33,272 nt of DNA from Candidatus Gastranaerophilales bacterium (lineage in GTDB: Bacteria; Cyanobacteriota; Vampirovibrionia; Gastranaerophilales; Gastranaerophilaceae). Position numbers and translations under genes: made by a program. The notes beneath the pieces are model-generated. The model did no database searches, was not told the DNA's origin, and saw only the letters and a list, made by a program, of their open reading frames with translations. The stretch lies in the NCBI GenBank assembly GCA_944326125.1, contig CALVCR010000114.1:1-33272 (forward strand), given 5' to 3'. Position 1 is the stretch's first letter, and every line of letters begins with the position of its first letter. Of this stretch, positions 14,578 through 21,539 are shown piece by piece.

Positions 14578-15441
14578 CTAATTCTTTCCAATTACACTGA
14601 CAGAATATTTTTTCAGATCCAGAACAATAATTCTGTGGTTAAGTAAATCAGGTATATATAGGTGTCGGCCTTTAGCTGCGATATTTGCGGGGCCGATACC
14701 TGATTCCTGAAATATTATTTCTTCTTTTTTTGTTTTTGTATCAATTGCTATAACAGCTTGTCTTGCCCAATCAGAGACGTAAAGCGTTTTCCCTGATATA
14801 GCTAATCCATCATAGAGTCCCGGGGTTGTATTAAATTTTTCCACAGAAGGTTTGGTTTTATCTTGTACAACATAAATAACATTTTCTTCTTTAATATTTG
14901 TATAATCTTTTGGAATAGAAGCAATGTAAACCGTTTTGCCTTTGATTACAATGCCGTTTGGAGAAGGAACATCTACCCATTTTTCAGGCTTTAATTCTTT
15001 TTCCTTAAGGTTAATTTTATAAATCCTATCCGTGTTTGTAACTGTTACATATAACTCATCTTTAGAAATATCCATAGCATTTATAACAGTATCCTCTTTC
15101 GGAAATTCTATTTTCTGGGGGGGTTGTTTCAAGTTTCTGAGATTATAGATCCATATTTTGTCCCTGTCGCATACATACAAGTTTCTTTTGTGAACAACAG
15201 TTGCTGTCGGCTTTTTTAAATTGCCGTCTGCCGGAATAAAGTTTCTTATTCGATTATTTTTATAAAAGAGGATAAAGCCTTTGTTTATTTTTTCTTCACC
15301 TCTCATTGTTTCTGTTCCGTAATTGGAAATTAAAAGACCTCCTTTATATGGCATAACACTTTCGCTGAAGCGTATTTCCGGCGCTGCAAGCGCCAAACAC
15401 TGTGCCAAAATAAGCAGAGATAACACTAAAAATCTCTTCAT
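14578..15441 (-). CDS. secreted beta-propeller (NHL/SMP-30-like) protein
   Basis: 287 aa. A Sec signal peptide MKRFLVLSLLILAQCLALA ends near residue 20 (ALA-AP). The mature part has repeating blades with motifs such as NLYVCDRDKIWIYNL, DELYVTVTNTDRIYKINL, KTVYIASIPKDY, KTLYVSDWARQAVIAID and RHLYIPDLLNHRIIVLDL. About six such repeats fit a six-bladed propeller like NHL or gluconolactonase proteins. No catalytic residues can be assigned. It likely acts in the periplasm. GGAGGG lies 5 nt before the ATG. It converges on the aldo/keto reductase gene with 15 nt between stops and no obvious terminator. Confidence 0.82.
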   Translation of the reverse strand: MKRFLVLSLLILAQCLALAAPEIRFSESVMPYKGGLLISNYGTETMRGEEKINKGFILFYKNNRIRNFIPADGNLKKPTATVVHKRNLYVCDRDKIWIYNLRNLKQPPQKIEFPKEDTVINAMDISKDELYVTVTNTDRIYKINLKEKELKPEKWVDVPSPNGIVIKGKTVYIASIPKDYTNIKEENVIYVVQDKTKPSVEKFNTTPGLYDGLAISGKTLYVSDWARQAVIAIDTKTKKEEIIFQESGIGPANIAAKGRHLYIPDLLNHRIIVLDLKKYSVSVIGKN

Positions 15442-15512
15442 ATACCCTCCAGACTACATTCTAGCAATATTTTTGCTGTTGTGTAAAGGAGTTTACATAA
15501 GATTTACAAATC

Positions 15513-15848
15513 CTAAAGCCCGAGTTTTTGATTAAGTTTAAGTTCTCTGATTAATTCAAGGACTGAAAGAATTTCTTCAAACATAGTATTAAAAGTTTGT
15601 TCGGTAGTTCTTCTATTCATTTCAGTCATAGAAAACAAATCTTTTCTGGCATCAATTGCAATAACAATCTTATTATTTTTAAAAGCTGCCCTCATATATT
15701 TTTTATTAAAAGTATAAGTTATAGCAAAGCAAACAGCTCCGAGCATAACCGTTGCAAATATTAAGAAAACACCGACGATTGAATAAGAGACTATATTTTG
15801 AAACGATAATGAGGTATCAAATTCACAGATTTTAAATTTAACGCCCAT
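15513..15848 (-). CDS. small single-pass membrane protein of unknown function
   Basis: 111 aa from ATG 15848 (MGVKFKICEFDTSLSFQ). An in-frame ATG at 15866 would add six residues, but AGGAAG lies just before 15848, so that start is preferred. A strong hydrophobic segment at about residues 19-46 (IVSYSIVGVFLIFATVML..) is followed by a basic stretch (NKKYMRAAFKNNK) and a C-terminal helical region rich in Glu, Thr and Leu. The N-terminus is short. No family recognised. It is separated from the propeller gene by 71 nt and is on the same strand, so co-transcription is possible. Confidence 0.65.
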   Translation of the reverse strand: MGVKFKICEFDTSLSFQNIVSYSIVGVFLIFATVMLGAVCFAITYTFNKKYMRAAFKNNKIVIAIDARKDLFSMTEMNRRTTEQTFNTMFEEILSVLELIRELKLNQKLGL

Positions 15849-15910
15849 ATATCTTCCTGTTATCATATCATCAATGCATTATCCAGCCTCAGCTCGCTCA
15901 CGCTGAACAC

Positions 15911-15934
15911 CTGAACAAGACAAAGTCTTGTCAG
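15911..15934. repeat. inverted repeat near tRNA-Glu
   Basis: CTGAACAAGAC (15911-15921) and GTCTTGTCAG (15925-15934) form a stem with a 3-nt loop. It sits in a non-coding stretch that also holds GAGCGAGCTGAG on the minus strand, close to GAGCGAGCAGAG in the tRNA-Leu insert. Confidence 0.55.
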
Positions 15935-15963
15935 GGGTTCCTTCTTCCTCATCCGAACAAGCC

Positions 15964-15998
15964 AAAAGAAGGAATACAGCAAGTGCATTCCTTCTTTT
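15964..15998 (-). terminator. terminator of the tRNA-Gln/tRNA-Glu unit
   Basis: AAAAGAAGGAAT / ATTCCTTCTTTT with an 11-nt loop, 2 nt after the tRNA-Glu 3' end on the minus strand. Confidence 0.7.
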
Positions 15999-16000
15999 AG

Positions 16001-16072
16001 CGGCGGTAAGGGGAATTGAACCCCTGTTTGGAGAATGAGAATCTCCCGTCCTAACCACTAGACGATACCGCT
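16001..16072 (-). tRNA. tRNA-Glu (anticodon CTC), with an A1-C72 mismatch
   Basis: 72 nt without encoded CCA. D-arm GTCTAGTGGTTAGGAC, anticodon stem GGAGA/TCTCC, loop TTCTCAT giving CTC, T-arm AGGGG-TTCAATT-CCCCT, discriminator G73 as usual for tRNA-Glu. Aligned this way the acceptor is AGCGGTA with TACCGCC, so position 1 is A opposite C72. The other six pairs are sound. It may be a true mismatch or a shifted end. It follows tRNA-Gln by 25 nt on the same strand. Confidence 0.9.
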
Positions 16073-16097
16073 ATATAAAAAGTTCCCAATAAAAAAA

Positions 16098-16173
16098 TGG
16101 CTGGGGCGGAAGGATTCGAACCTCCGGAATGGCGGGACCAAAACCCGCTGCCTTACCACTTGGCGACGCCCCA
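16098..16173 (-). tRNA. tRNA-Gln (anticodon TTG)
   Basis: 76 nt including an encoded CCA. Acceptor TGGGGCG/CGCCCCA, discriminator G, D-arm GCCAAGTGGTAAGGC, anticodon stem GCGGG/CCCGC with loop TTTTGGT giving TTG, T-arm GGAGG-TTCGAAT-CCTTC. It is the only tRNA of the four here with encoded CCA. First gene of a tRNA-Gln/tRNA-Glu transcript. Confidence 0.97.
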
Positions 16174-16184
16174 TCAGCCACCAT

Positions 16185-16215
16185 ATTATAATAAAATATC
16201 AAGTTTAAATGTCAA
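16185..16215 (-). promoter_or_regulatory. promoter for tRNA-Gln/tRNA-Glu
   Basis: TTGACA (16210-16215) on the minus strand. The -10 is TATTAT at 16188-16193 (16-nt spacer) or TATAAT at 16185-16190 (19-nt spacer). The start point falls about 5-10 nt before the tRNA-Gln. Confidence 0.7.
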
Positions 16216-16349
16216 GAGATTAAATCGTGAATTGTGAGTTGTGAATCGAAAATCGTAGATTTTAAACTGTTCAGCAGGTTAAAATAACTTGTTTTATGCT
16301 GTCTAATTTAGGAGAAGTGAATCTCGAACAGAGGATTGCAGGTTAAAAA
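16216..16349. other. non-coding stretch, no feature seen
   Basis: AT-rich sequence with short near-repeats (GAATTGTGAGTTGTGAATCG). No gene, ribosome site or hairpin of note was found. Confidence 0.5.
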
Positions 16350-16377
16350 TAAAAGGGCTAATCTTTTGATTAGCCCT
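16350..16377 (-). terminator. Rho-independent terminator
   Basis: AGGGCTAATC / GATTAGCCCT with a TTTT loop, T-rich on the minus strand, 36 nt after the stop of the gene at 16414. Confidence 0.85.
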
Positions 16378-16413
16378 AAAACTTATACTACACACTACAC
16401 GATATCTAGCTAT

Positions 16414-17331
16414 TTATGTTGTACTTGGTTTTGTAATCTGCCATACAGCGTCGCCGATAAGTCCGACCAGAGCCCCTGCAACAGCAGCATTCTTAGCAAA
16501 TTTCCAGTTCATTTTTAGTGTTCCTGGGAGCTTGAGGGTGTCTTTTAATTTTTTAGGGAGTATGCTTACCCCGGCTTTACCGATACCATTAATTAGAAGT
16601 GATGCTCCACCACCAGCAATTGCACCATATGCACTATACTTGGCTGCGTGAGCTACACCGCCGCCTATAGCACCGATGGTTTTTGCTGTATCTTGACTTC
16701 CTTTCTGATCAATTCTCAAACCAAAGCAGTGGTTTAATGTCTGATCAACATATTTTTCTGATGAACCCGGCTTGAATTGCTTTTTGAAGCCTGTTGTCAT
16801 AGCACTTCCGCCATACTTTTTGATATCATTTCTTAAGTCACTTTTGCAGACTGTGTTATAGACCGCTTCAATTAATTCTGAGGCTGATGTTTTAGGATTA
16901 TTAAATCCGTTTCTTTCATTAAGTTCACCTTTATATGTCTGATATATTGCGGATTTTAATTCGTCAAATTCCTGACAGATACCATCTTGGTCACCTTCTA
17001 CAACTTTGTCACGCAAGTTCTGGATACCTTGCATTACATCAGAGTTTGTTAAAACTTTTCTGATTAAAGCTGAATCGGTTTCTCGGTTAGCTCTTACATC
17101 ATTCTGCAATAACATTGAATGCATATCTGCAGAGTGCTGCATTTGAGAAGATTCAATATCCTGCTGAGTATAAGCCATCATTAAAGGATAATTTATTCCC
17201 ATCCCATATCCGTATGGTGAATACATTCCGCCCATACCGTACATCATATTATCATATGAGGTAAATGTTCCCGGTGCACTTAATGCTAAGTTGCCGAGCC
17301 CGTAACCTATCCCAGATATCGGTAATGCCAT
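16414..17331 (-). CDS. Gly/Met-rich protein of unknown function (likely regulon member)
   Basis: 305 aa, start MALPISGIGYGLGNLALS; TAGGAGG lies 6 nt before ATG 17331. No Sec signal. Residues 26-55 are Gly/Met/Tyr-rich (YGMGGMYSPYGYGMG), recalling the N-terminus of the protein at 1268. A helical section (55-150) includes LRDKVVEGDQD (106-116), nearly the same as LRDAIQSGNQD in the protein at 2359. Residues about 215-245 and 280-300 are Gly/Ala-rich hydrophobic stretches that could insert in a membrane. Its upstream -10 box (17369-17385) matches the regulon box at 15 of 17 positions. Function unknown. It has its own terminator. Confidence 0.83.
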   Translation of the reverse strand: MALPISGIGYGLGNLALSAPGTFTSYDNMMYGMGGMYSPYGYGMGINYPLMMAYTQQDIESSQMQHSADMHSMLLQNDVRANRETDSALIRKVLTNSDVMQGIQNLRDKVVEGDQDGICQEFDELKSAIYQTYKGELNERNGFNNPKTSASELIEAVYNTVCKSDLRNDIKKYGGSAMTTGFKKQFKPGSSEKYVDQTLNHCFGLRIDQKGSQDTAKTIGAIGGGVAHAAKYSAYGAIAGGGASLLINGIGKAGVSILPKKLKDTLKLPGTLKMNWKFAKNAAVAGALVGLIGDAVWQITKPSTT

Positions 17332-17368
17332 AATGACCTCCTACCAAAATTTAACTAACCTTTTTTAC

Positions 17369-17385
17369 CTTACATATTAATAAAG
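17369..17385 (-). promoter_or_regulatory. regulon-type -10 box
   Basis: CTTTATTAATATGTAAG on the minus strand, two mismatches from CTTTATATATATGTAAG. About 40 nt upstream the minus strand reads TAAACTTTTATTAA, a degraded form of the dyad TTAACTTTTGTAAC at nearly the same distance (2 nt longer). Confidence 0.55.
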
Positions 17386-17502
17386 TATTTCTGTATTTCT
17401 AAATTGCTTGTTTTATGCTTTTTGCTTAATAAAAGTTTACAATTGTTACATAAGCCTTTTTGCTGACTTTGTTGTATTATATACATATAAAAGGGGAGTG
17501 CT

Positions 17503-18228
17503 ATGAGGATTGAAGCAAAAAATCTCGTTAAAATATATGGGGACAGAAGTGTAGTAAATGACATTTCTTTTTATATGGATAAAGGTGAAGTAGTTTGTCT
17601 TTTAGGTCCTAACGGAGCCGGTAAAACGACCACTTTTTATATGATTGTCGGTCTGGTTAAGCCTAATAAAGGTAATGTTTTCATAGATGGAAAAGATATT
17701 ACAACCTGGCCAATGAACCTGAGAGCAAAAGCCGGGATTGGTTATTTACCGCAGGAAAATTCAATTTTCAGAAAGTTAACAGTGGAAGAAAACATTCAAC
17801 TTGTGCTTGAGATGAACGATAAGTTAACTGTCAATGAGAAAAAAGCGAAACTTGAAGAGCTTCTTGATGAATTTGGTGTTGCAAGATTGAGAAAGTATCC
17901 TGCAGTTGCGCTCTCTGGCGGTGAAAGAAGAAGGGTTGAAATTGCACGCGCTCTTGCTGCAAGTCCTGATTTTATGCTGCTTGATGAACCTTTTGCCGGT
18001 ATTGACCCTATTGCAATCGGTGAAATTAAGGATAATATTAGAAAAATTTCCGCAGAAAAAGGTCTGGGAGTTCTTATTACTGACCACAACCCTAAGGCTA
18101 CACTTTCTATTACAGATAGAGCCTATGTAATATTTGACGGTAAAATTAAGATTCAGGGTAAAAGTACCGATGTTGCAAATGATCCGGTTGCGAAAGAATT
18201 TTATCTTGGAAAGGACTTCAAACTCTAG
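17503..18228 (+). CDS. lptB: LPS export ABC transporter ATP-binding protein
   Basis: 241 aa, the usual LptB length. Walker A GPNGAGKTT (35-43), Q-loop YLPQENSIF (81-89), signature LSGGERRR (137-144), Walker B FMLLDEP (157-163) and switch H195 (TDHN). ERRRVEIARAL and the NIQLVLEM segment are typical of LptB. It powers extraction of LPS from the inner membrane by the LptFG permease. AGGGGAG precedes the ATG. The permease gene starts at 18230, 1 nt after the stop, and a secreted phosphodiester glycosidase gene follows. Divergent from the regulon-type gene at 16414. Confidence 0.96.
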   Translation: MRIEAKNLVKIYGDRSVVNDISFYMDKGEVVCLLGPNGAGKTTTFYMIVGLVKPNKGNVFIDGKDITTWPMNLRAKAGIGYLPQENSIFRKLTVEENIQLVLEMNDKLTVNEKKAKLEELLDEFGVARLRKYPAVALSGGERRRVEIARALAASPDFMLLDEPFAGIDPIAIGEIKDNIRKISAEKGLGVLITDHNPKATLSITDRAYVIFDGKIKIQGKSTDVANDPVAKEFYLGKDFKL

Positions 18229-18229
18229 T

Positions 18230-19354
18230 ATGAAAAAACTGTTTACTGTATATGACAGATACATTTTTATGCAGGTTCTTGTGACAACAATTGTTGCAAT
18301 TCTGTTGTTTACTATAGTTTGGATTGCTCCGGAAATGCTTTTAAATACTATTAAAAAAGTATTGGCCGGTGAGTTTGGGCCTAAGACAGGGGTGCTGATT
18401 CTTTTTTATGAAATACCGAAGATTCTTGGAAAAGCTTTTCCTGTCGGACTTCTTCTGGGCTCTCTATTTACATTTGATAAGTTAAGTAAAGATTCGGAGC
18501 TTACTATATTTAGGGCTGTAGGGATGTCATTTTGGAGGATTCTGGCGCCTGTTCTTGTATTGAGTTTAATTGTTACATATCTGTGTTTTGTAACTTATGA
18601 TAAGCTGATACCGTTTTCCTGCCAGAAGCTTTTGGATATAAGAGGCGGCCGAACTCTTACCCAGTATATTTATACTAAAAAGGATGAAAATAATAATCCA
18701 AAACAGGCTGTTGTTGTATCAAGATACTTTAACGGAGAGATGTCCAATGTTATCGTAATGAATTTCTCAAAACAGATATTTGATGATCTTCACGGACTTT
18801 CTAATGTTCTTGTTGCTGAAACAGGGCATAAAGGGGTAAGTCCTAATGGACTTTCAAGCTGGGTGCTAGAAGATGTTACTTCATACGATATTAGTGAGGA
18901 AGGCATTTTCAAGACTATTAAAAAAATTGATAGAGTGGATATACTAGAAGGCGAAGATTCTGAGAATGCCTATACAATTATGATTAATTCCACGAAGCGC
19001 GACAGAGATATCAATAATAAGGATCTTAAACATTATGTATCTTTGCTAAAAAAAGAAAATCTTGATGAAGATTACAGATTGATGCTTAATAAATATCTTC
19101 AACGCTTTTTCCATCCTTTTGTTTGTGTATTATTGGCTGTTATGGGCTGCTTGCTCGGATTCAGTAAACCTCGTGAGCAAAGGTTAATAGGTTTTACTAT
19201 TGCAATCGGGTGTATATTTGTTTATTATATAACTCTGCCTTTCTTTGATCTTTTGGCAGAAAAAGGCGTTCTGCATCCGCTTATTACGGCAGCATTCCCG
19301 CCGCTGGCATTTTTATGCGCTATAATTGCATTCTACAAATCGAGGGATTTATAA
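18230..19354 (+). CDS. LptF/LptG-family LPS export permease
   Basis: 374 aa from ATG 18230 (MKKLFTVYDRYIFMQVLV). A longer in-frame extension back to 18134 lies inside lptB and is rejected. Three N-terminal helices (about 10-35, 60-80, 100-120), a periplasmic beta-jellyroll region (about 125-265, with VVVSRYFNGEMSNVIVMNF) and three C-terminal helices fit YjgP/YjgQ permeases. The FHPFVCVLLAVMGCLLGFS segment in the fourth helix is typical. Works with LptB to lift LPS to the LptC/A bridge. Only one permease gene is seen here, so it may form a homodimer or pair with one elsewhere. Confidence 0.92.
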   Translation: MKKLFTVYDRYIFMQVLVTTIVAILLFTIVWIAPEMLLNTIKKVLAGEFGPKTGVLILFYEIPKILGKAFPVGLLLGSLFTFDKLSKDSELTIFRAVGMSFWRILAPVLVLSLIVTYLCFVTYDKLIPFSCQKLLDIRGGRTLTQYIYTKKDENNNPKQAVVVSRYFNGEMSNVIVMNFSKQIFDDLHGLSNVLVAETGHKGVSPNGLSSWVLEDVTSYDISEEGIFKTIKKIDRVDILEGEDSENAYTIMINSTKRDRDINNKDLKHYVSLLKKENLDEDYRLMLNKYLQRFFHPFVCVLLAVMGCLLGFSKPREQRLIGFTIAIGCIFVYYITLPFFDLLAEKGVLHPLITAAFPPLAFLCAIIAFYKSRDL

Positions 19355-19355
19355 T

Positions 19356-20177
19356 ATGAAAATTAAAACGGGTTTATTATTGTTTTTTTTAATGTTTGCA
19401 GGTTCTGTTTGGGCTGCTCCAATCGATGTTCAATATGAGGATGGTATTTATCATATTGTTTTGTCGGGGGAAAAGATGAAAAAACAGGTTCAATTTGTTT
19501 CATCTTCAAATCTTATTACCAATAAAGAAGCCCACAATAATGCTCAATCGCAGCTTACTATCAATGCCGGATTCTTTGATCCTGATAATCAGAAGTCTGT
19601 TTCTTATGTTGTTAACGATTACCAAACGGTAGAAGACCCTATATTTAATGAAAATTTAATGACAAATCCGGTTACAAGAAAGAATTTACGTTTAATATTG
19701 AATAGAACGGAATTCCGTGTTTTAGACTGTGACAGTAAATTAAAATATGAAATTGCTCCTCATAATTCAAAACTGGATTTTTTGTGCTCGATAAGGACGT
19801 CAGCTCAAGGAGGTCCGCAGCTGCTTCCTCAGTTAAGACTTGAGGAAGAATTCTTTTTAGTCAAAGATTCTGAAGGAAATGTTGTACGAGAATCAGCTTC
19901 TGTTCTGCAAAAGACACCAAGAACTCTTATCGGGCTAAAATCATTAGAAAAAGGCGCACAGGAGATTCATATTTTTATTGTAACAAATGAACATCCTATG
20001 GATATCTATGAAGCCAGAGATTTATGCGCAAAATACGGATTAGACAGTGCAATGGCTTTTGACGGCGGCAGTTCAACTTCTCTGGATTACAAAAAAATTC
20101 ATGTCGTTTCTACTCAGGACTCCGGAGATACAGGCCGCGCTTTAAAATCTTTTATGCTCGTGAAAAAAGGCAAATAG
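19356..20177 (+). CDS. secreted phosphodiester glycosidase (NAGPA-like)
   Basis: 273 aa from ATG 19356, 1 nt after the permease stop; AGGG lies upstream. The N-terminus MKIKTGLLLFFLMFAGSVWA is a Sec signal with cleavage near A20/A21. The body has the NAGPA/DUF2233 features: INAGFFDP (mature beta strand with conserved NGGFF-like turn), GGPQLLP and the C-terminal MAFDGGSSTSL, where the DGG(G/S)S motif is part of the active site. The family removes sugars linked through phosphodiesters. Co-transcribed with lptB and the permease, it may trim an LPS or wall glycan phosphodiester in the periplasm; that role is inference. Confidence 0.88.
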   Translation: MKIKTGLLLFFLMFAGSVWAAPIDVQYEDGIYHIVLSGEKMKKQVQFVSSSNLITNKEAHNNAQSQLTINAGFFDPDNQKSVSYVVNDYQTVEDPIFNENLMTNPVTRKNLRLILNRTEFRVLDCDSKLKYEIAPHNSKLDFLCSIRTSAQGGPQLLPQLRLEEEFFLVKDSEGNVVRESASVLQKTPRTLIGLKSLEKGAQEIHIFIVTNEHPMDIYEARDLCAKYGLDSAMAFDGGSSTSLDYKKIHVVSTQDSGDTGRALKSFMLVKKGK

Positions 20178-20217
20178 CGGTATTGGGGTAAATTGGGGGT
20201 AATAAATATTGTTATAA

Positions 20218-20253
20218 AAAAACGGATTGGAAAATTTTTCCAATCCGTTTTTA
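20218..20253. terminator. bidirectional terminator between the lpt operon and rplL
   Basis: A perfect long inverted repeat with AAACGGATTGG / CCAATCCGTTT arms, A-run and T-run on opposite sides, serving both convergent transcripts. Confidence 0.92.
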
Positions 20254-20268
20254 CAAATAAATGTCAAA

Positions 20269-20649
20269 CTACTTGATTTCAACAGTAGCACCAGCAGCTT
20301 CAAGCTGTTTCTTGATAGCTTCAGCATCTTCTTTCTTAACGCCTTCTTTGATAGCTTTAGGAGCACCATCAACTAAATCTTTAGCTTCTTTTAAGCCAAG
20401 ACCGGTGATAGCTCTAACTTCTTTCAATACAGCGATTTTCTTATCAGCAGGAACTGATGCTAAGATAACATTAACTTCAGAAGCTTCGTCTTCACCTGCA
20501 GGAGCAGCACCAGCAGCAGCCGGAGCAGCAGCTACAGCAACAGGAGCAGCTGCAGATACGCCGAATTTTTCTTCCATAGCTTTTACTAATTCAGCAGCTT
20601 CTAATAAAGTTAATTTTTCAATTGATTCTAAAATTGCTTCTACACTCAT
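20269..20649 (-). CDS. rplL: 50S ribosomal protein L7/L12
   Basis: 126 aa. The N-terminal dimerisation helices ([31 protein letters not shown] in part), an Ala/Pro/Gly-rich hinge (about 33-53) and the C-terminal domain with [20 protein letters not shown] and [12 protein letters not shown] are standard. The C-terminal domain recruits translation GTPases. AAGGAG precedes the ATG. Second gene of rplJL with an 83-nt gap and terminated by the inverted repeat at 20218. Confidence 0.98.
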   Translation of the reverse strand: MSVEAILESIEKLTLLEAAELVKAMEEKFGVSAAAPVAVAAAPAAAGAAPAGEDEASEVNVILASVPADKKIAVLKEVRAITGLGLKEAKDLVDGAPKAIKEGVKKEDAEAIKKQLEAAGATVEIK

Positions 20650-20732
20650 GATTTTCTCCTTTTATTTCTTTTTTAGTAGTTGTAATACGTTTTAGTTTTA
20701 GCTGTTAGGCTGGCAATAGGTATTTCCCCACC

Positions 20733-21254
20733 CTAAGCTGATCTTTGGTCTCTGACAGCTGCAATAGCTCTAACAAGAGATGACATAACAGCGTTGACAG
20801 AGTTTGCGATACCTGAAGCAGGTGAGTTGATGCATCCAAGCATTTTTGCGTAGATTTCTTCTTTTGAAGGAAGAGTTGCCAATGCTTTTGCTTCGTCAGC
20901 TGACATAAGTCTGCCGTCCATAGCTGCTGCTATGATTTCACCTTTTTTAGTATCTTTAATAAATTTAGATAATGCTTTTGCAGGTGCTACCTGATCTTTA
21001 AACCCGAATGCTATAGCAATAGGGCCTTTGAAGGTTTCAGAAAGAACTTCATAAGGAGTTCCTTTAATAGCAATTTTTGCCAGAGTATTTTTAGTAACCA
21101 TGTAATCGCCGTCTTCTTTTTGAAGAGCTCTTCTAAGGTTAGTAATTTCCTCTACTGAAAGTCCTTTGTATTCGGTAACAATTGCAACTTGTGCTTTATC
21201 GATTTTTTCTTTGATAAGTGCTACCTTATCTTCTTTAAAAGCTTTTGTTGACAT
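20733..21254 (-). CDS. rplJ: 50S ribosomal protein L10
   Basis: 173 aa from ATG 21254 (MSTKAFKEDKVALIKEKI). An in-frame extension to 21329 would run through the attenuator hairpin, while AAGGAG lies 6-7 nt before 21254, so the shorter start is right. The N-terminal RNA-binding domain contains the TEYKGLSVEEITNLRRAL and KNTLAKIA motifs; the C-terminal helix binds L7/L12 dimers. Forms the stalk base on 23S rRNA. Likely autoregulated by binding to its own leader. Confidence 0.97.
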   Translation of the reverse strand: MSTKAFKEDKVALIKEKIDKAQVAIVTEYKGLSVEEITNLRRALQKEDGDYMVTKNTLAKIAIKGTPYEVLSETFKGPIAIAFGFKDQVAPAKALSKFIKDTKKGEIIAAAMDGRLMSADEAKALATLPSKEEIYAKMLGCINSPASGIANSVNAVMSSLVRAIAAVRDQRSA

Positions 21255-21295
21255 TTTTTGCTCCTTTATATATTTTTTCGACCTTAATTTCATAC

Positions 21296-21334
21296 TAAAA
21301 AGATTTTGCAATCTTTTTTCTAATCGCAAAATCT
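21296..21334 (-). terminator. attenuator hairpin before rplJ
   Basis: On the minus strand AGATTTTGCGATT pairs with GATTGCAAAATCT (two G-T pairs), with an AGAAAAAA loop, followed by TTTTT. It lies between the promoter and rplJ, a position suited to transcription attenuation. Confidence 0.7.
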
Positions 21335-21490
21335 AACACAATCGTAAGCTATTTATATTATTTGCTTTATTGACCCGGTTCCGACTCTTATACAAGGCTT
21401 TCGCCTTACTGCCCTTTCCCGGCCCCTGTGTAATCTCGGCTAGCTTGGTTTATTTAAATCCTAACATAAGGATACTAACTGTCTGCGATT
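21335..21490 (-). promoter_or_regulatory. probable L10 leader (rplJL autoregulatory RNA)
   Basis: About 155 nt of GC-richer structured sequence on the minus strand between the promoter and the attenuator, with local hairpins such as TAAGGCGAAAGCCTT and a GGGGCCGGG/CCGG segment. Bacterial rplJ leaders bind L10 or L10(L12)4 and control termination. I assign this from position and layout; the kink-turn was not verified. Confidence 0.55.
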
Positions 21491-21498
21491 ATAAAGAT

Positions 21499-21527
21499 AA
21501 TTTATCAAAACAATATTTTTATGTCAA
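21499..21527 (-). promoter_or_regulatory. promoter for rplJL
   Basis: TTGACA (21522-21527), a 17-nt spacer, TAAATT (21499-21504) on the minus strand. It lies immediately after the stop of the glycosyltransferase gene, making rplJL an independent unit. Confidence 0.7.
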
Positions 21528-21539
21528 GCTTTTGTAAAC

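Noticed and set aside
18134-18229. Longer N-terminus for the LptF/LptG permease
   Set aside because: The extension lies in the lptB coding region in another frame; ATG 18230 directly after the lptB stop gives the family N-terminus.
17796-18264. Frames opposite lptB and within it on other frames
   Set aside because: Shadows of a well-supported ABC ATPase gene.
20261-20695. Plus-strand frame opposite rplL
   Set aside because: Ala/Ser-rich shadow of the L7/L12 hinge codons; no start signal.
21255-21329. Longer N-terminus for L10 (start at 21329)
   Set aside because: It would translate through the attenuator hairpin; ATG 21254 has AAGGAG and matches L10 length.
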